A stretch of DNA of 64,000 nt from SG8-30 sp963710135 (lineage in GTDB: Bacteria > Pseudomonadota > Gammaproteobacteria > Steroidobacterales > Steroidobacteraceae), in the NCBI GenBank assembly GCA_963710135.1, contig CAVPYY010000006.1, forward strand, positions 124,001 to 188,000, written 5' to 3'. The notes beneath the pieces are model-generated. The model saw only the letters and a list, made by a program, of their open reading frames with translations. It had not been told where the DNA came from and searched no databases. Shown here in pieces: positions 61,796 through 64,000 of this stretch. Every line of letters begins with the position of its first letter. The stretch's first letter is position 1. The translations under genes were made by a program, and so were the position numbers.

Positions 61796-62077
61796 TCAAC
61801 CGGGCTTCTTGGCCACCTCGAAGCGCAGGTTCTCCCGGTTGGCCTCGATCGTCTTCTTGCCGAGGCCCTTTACCTTGGCCAGGTCCTCCGGGGTCTTGAA
61901 CGGGCCGTTCTTCTCGCGGAACTCCACGATGGCCTGCGCCTTGGACAGGCCGATGCCGTCCAGTTCCTTGGCCAAGGTCCGCGCGTCCGCGGTATTGACG
62001 TTGACGGGCCCGGCGAAGGCCGCTGGCGTTAGCAGCATTGCGGCGATGGCCGCCGTGAGCAATCCATTGCGAAACAT
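61796..62077 (-). CDS. Exported helix-hairpin-helix protein (ComEA-like)
   Basis: A 93-aa protein: signal peptide MFRNGLLTAAIAAMLLTPAAFA (cleavage after AFA), then one ComEA-type DNA-binding domain with two helix-hairpin-helix motifs (VNVNTADARTLAKELDGIGLSKA and PFKTPEDLAKVKGLGKKTIEA). ATG 62077 with AGGAG 9 nt upstream fits the signal peptide better than ATG 62113. Small secreted ComEA-like proteins bind DNA in the periplasm; a role in DNA uptake is possible but other com genes are not in the window. Confidence 0.85.
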   Translation of the reverse strand: MFRNGLLTAAIAAMLLTPAAFAGPVNVNTADARTLAKELDGIGLSKAQAIVEFREKNGPFKTPEDLAKVKGLGKKTIEANRENLRFEVAKKPG

Positions 62078-62186
62078 CTGCTGAGACTCCTTCTCCACAC
62101 GCGCAGCGCCCATCGCCGCGCCCGGAGCCAGAGTACGTTGGCCCGCGGCACCACGGCAGCGGCAAATCGGCCGCGAATGGCGGGAA

Positions 62187-63371
62187 TCAGCTCGCTGGCG
62201 GGCGCTCCAGCCCGGCCACCAGGTCGAAGCGCGTCAGCGGACGCTGGCTGTCCCAGGTCTTGCAGCCCGGGCATTGCCAGAAATGCCCGGTGCTGGAGAA
62301 TCCGCATTCCGCGCAGCGGTAGCGCGGGGTCGCGGCCGCCAGCCGGCGCAGCACACCCGCCAACTCGCGCACCGCGCGGCTGTCGAGCGACAGCGGCTCG
62401 CGGCCGAGCGAACGAATCAGTCCCGCCAGGGTTTCATCGCGCTCGAACAGCTCCCGCACCTTGGACTCGAGTGCGGGAAAGTCCAGCGCATCGCCGACGA
62501 CGGCCGCGAAGGCGAAGTCGAGCACGCTGTCGGGGCGTGAGCTGAGCAGGTCGGCGATGAGGCGGTCGCCATCGTCCCCTCGCGAGCGGGCAAGACGCAC
62601 CAGTCGCGGCAGCGCCTCGACGATCAGACCGGAATCCTGCTCGACGACGCCGCGCAGGAGTTCCAGGGCAAGCGTCGAATCACCCTGGGCGATCGCGATG
62701 TCGGCCCTGATCAGCGCCCCACGCGGAAAACGGCGATTGCCCTGCCGCGCCTTGCGCAGCAGGTCGGCCGCCTCGTTCAGTTCGCCGCGGGCCCGGGCGG
62801 CTTCGGCCATCTCGGCCCGGTAGTGCGCCACCGCGCTCTCCTGCGGAGGACGGCCCACCTTCGCCAGTTCCTCGTGGAGCGCAATGGCGCGCGGCCAGTC
62901 ACGCTCCGACTCGTAGATCCGGATCAGGTTGCGCATCGCCGCCATGCGATGCGTGCCGGCCTTGGCGAGCTCTTCGAGAATGGCTTCGGCGCGGTCCAGG
63001 AGTCCGGCCTTCAGGTAGTCCTGTGCCAGTGCGTACTTCGCTTGTTCGCGCCGGGACGGGTCGAGGGTCGCCCGGGAAATGATGTTCTGGTGGATGCGGA
63101 TCGCGCGGTCGACCTCGCCGCGCCGCCGGTACAGGCTGCCGAGCGCGAAGTGCGTCTCGACCGTGTCGGCGTCGAGCTCCGCCGCGCGCAGGAAGGCCTC
63201 GAGGGCCCTGTCGGGCTGCTCGTTGACCAGGAAATTGACGCCGGCGAGGTAGCTCTCGCGGACGTGCTGCGCGCCGAGCGCGCTCGGTCGGGGCCGTCGC
63301 GAGGCATAGAAACCGACGGCGCCCGCCAGCAGCAGCAGGCCGAGCAGTACCCAGGGGGATTCGATGCTCAT
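62187..63371 (-). CDS. lapB: Lipopolysaccharide assembly protein LapB
   Basis: A 394-aa protein (YciM) that controls LpxC turnover and LPS synthesis. One N-terminal membrane anchor (PWVLLGLLLLAGAVGFYASRR, about 6-26), cytosolic TPR repeats at about 40-340 (LAGVNFLVNEQPDRALEAFL, THFALGSLYRRRGEVDRAI), and a C-terminal rubredoxin-type metal site with paired cysteines CAEC and CPGC in RYRCAECGFSSTGHFWQCP. The start is ATG 63371. It lies 43 bp behind ihfB with no room for lapA, which normally separates them. Confidence 0.93.
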   Translation of the reverse strand: MSIESPWVLLGLLLLAGAVGFYASRRPRPSALGAQHVRESYLAGVNFLVNEQPDRALEAFLRAAELDADTVETHFALGSLYRRRGEVDRAIRIHQNIISRATLDPSRREQAKYALAQDYLKAGLLDRAEAILEELAKAGTHRMAAMRNLIRIYESERDWPRAIALHEELAKVGRPPQESAVAHYRAEMAEAARARGELNEAADLLRKARQGNRRFPRGALIRADIAIAQGDSTLALELLRGVVEQDSGLIVEALPRLVRLARSRGDDGDRLIADLLSSRPDSVLDFAFAAVVGDALDFPALESKVRELFERDETLAGLIRSLGREPLSLDSRAVRELAGVLRRLAAATPRYRCAECGFSSTGHFWQCPGCKTWDSQRPLTRFDLVAGLERPPAS

Positions 63372-63414
63372 GTACCGTCCATCCGGACGCGGGCGCGACC
63401 GGCAACCAGGGCGG

Positions 63415-63717
63415 TCAGTCCCGGATGGGGTGCGCCTGGCCCTCGTTGACCCGCTCGCGCAGGTCCTTGCCAGGCTTGAAGTGCGGCACGTACTTGCCCG
63501 CCAGCGCGACGGCCTCGCCGGTCTTGGGATTGCGTCCCTGCCGCGGCGGCCGGAAGTGCAGCGAAAAGCTGCCGAAACCGCGTATCTCGATGCGCTCCCC
63601 GTTGGCCAGCGCATCGCTCATGATCTCAAGCATCTGCTTGACCGCCAGTTCGATGTCCTTGGCCGGCAAGTGCTTCTGTTTCGCCGCAATGATCTCGATC
63701 AACTCGGACTTGGTCAT
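63415..63717 (-). CDS. ihfB: Integration host factor subunit beta
   Basis: A 100-aa HU/IHF protein starting MTKSELIEIIAAKQKHLPAKD; RGFGSFSLHFRPPRQGRNPKTG is the family signature and VPHFKPGKDLRERV the beta-subunit C-terminus. It forms the IHF heterodimer with IhfA (47615-47917). It follows rpsA as in many gammaproteobacteria. Confidence 0.96.
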   Translation of the reverse strand: MTKSELIEIIAAKQKHLPAKDIELAVKQMLEIMSDALANGERIEIRGFGSFSLHFRPPRQGRNPKTGEAVALAGKYVPHFKPGKDLRERVNEGQAHPIRD

Positions 63718-63768
63718 GCAAGCGCCCGTCTGCTCGTTGTTTTGTGTCTGGGACGCGGCCGGCCGGGC

Positions 63769-63794
63769 GCAGCGCCGGCCCTCACCGGCGCTGC
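63769..63794 (-). terminator. Hairpin between rpsA and ihfB
   Basis: A perfect 10-bp stem (GCAGCGCCGG / CCGGCGCTGC, 6-nt loop) lies 15 bp after the rpsA stop. There is no T-run, so it may act as a partial terminator or an mRNA-end stabiliser for rpsA. Confidence 0.45.
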
Positions 63795-63808
63795 ACCCCA
63801 GGTGGCCG

Positions 63809-64000
63809 TTACTGCCCGGAGATCTGCTCCTTCAGCAGGTCGCCGAGGGTGGTGCCCGAGGTCGACTCGCCGCGGTACTGCTCGACCGCCTCGGCTTCCT
63901 CGTGGGCTTCCTTGGCCTTGATCGACAGCGTGATGGTCCGGCTCTTGCGATCGAGCCCGATGAACCGCGCCTCGATCTCCTCGCCGACCTTCAGCACGCT
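63809..64000 (-). CDS. rpsA: 30S ribosomal protein S1, C-terminal end (partial)
   Basis: The last 63 codons of an S1-domain protein running off the window edge: LKVGEEIEARFIGLDRKSRTITLSIKAK is the closing strand set of the final S1/OB fold, followed by an acidic, flexible tail ending DLLKEQISGQ. Position directly upstream of ihfB and the S1 C-terminal pattern identify rpsA. The 5' part is outside the window. Confidence 0.93.
   Translation of the reverse strand, partial: SVLKVGEEIEARFIGLDRKSRTITLSIKAKEAHEEAEAVEQYRGESTSGTTLGDLLKEQISGQ

Overview
The window is a GC-rich stretch of a gammaproteobacterial chromosome. The order thrS-infC-rpmI-rplT-pheS-pheT-ihfA-merR and the run rpsA-ihfB-lapB are typical of that class. 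A fused aspartokinase/diaminopimelate decarboxylase, a TrpR-family regulator heading the his operon, a bifunctional hisB and a DUF6116-like small protein point towards a Xanthomonadales/Nevskiales/Steroidobacterales-type lineage. That placement is inferred from gene content only. No prophage, CRISPR array, transposase or plasmid function is seen.

Layout. 1-720: tail of an unknown gene and an isochorismatase-like hydrolase. 795-5528 (minus): a TonB-ExbB-ExbD energy transducer followed by two exported TPR proteins. 5814-9855 (minus): ilvD, an EamA permease and an M17 aminopeptidase. 9917-15984 (plus): a leucine-rich leader peptide and attenuator, then ilvC-leuA-leuC-leuD-leuB. 16012-18228 (minus): metX-metB behind a SAM-I riboswitch. 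18519-26336 (plus): a perfect operator-like palindrome, a TrpR-family gene here called hisR, then hisG-D-C-B-H-A-F-IE with stop/start overlaps at most junctions, and a small membrane protein. 26357-30155 (minus): an MFS permease and lysAC. 30321-45150: small proteins, a SAM hydroxide adenosyltransferase, a TauE/SafE permease, a fatty-acid/aldehyde block (phosphotransferase, two acyl-CoA dehydrogenases, phosphatase, SDR, two aldehyde dehydrogenases, thioesterase, phaB), pdxH, and ald with a divergent Lrp-type regulator. 45176-46828: an octaheme cytochrome lipoprotein. 47124-54548: tRNA-Pro, merR, ihfA, pheT, pheS, rplT, rpmI, infC (AUU start) and thrS. 54737-58098: two alpha/beta hydrolases and a wax-ester synthase/DGAT. 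58186-64000: tRNA-Val, a 103-bp perfect inverted repeat, uvrB, tRNA-Asn, galU, a helix-hairpin-helix protein, lapB, ihfB and the end of rpsA.

How it works together. The centre is an amino-acid biosynthesis block (branched-chain, methionine, histidine, lysine) with three different control devices visible in the DNA: ribosome-mediated attenuation for ilvC-leu, a SAM riboswitch for metXB, and a repressor-type palindrome for his. The second theme is fatty acyl and storage-lipid metabolism.

Caution. From about 10.4 to 26.1 kb, more sparsely to 30 kb, and singly near 592 and 48.2 kb, genes are broken by one-base insertions of G or C, most often CC read as CGC or GG read as GCG. Conserved protein sequence continues across each break in another frame, so I read these as sequence errors rather than gene decay. 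Start and stop positions in that region are approximate where a break lies close.
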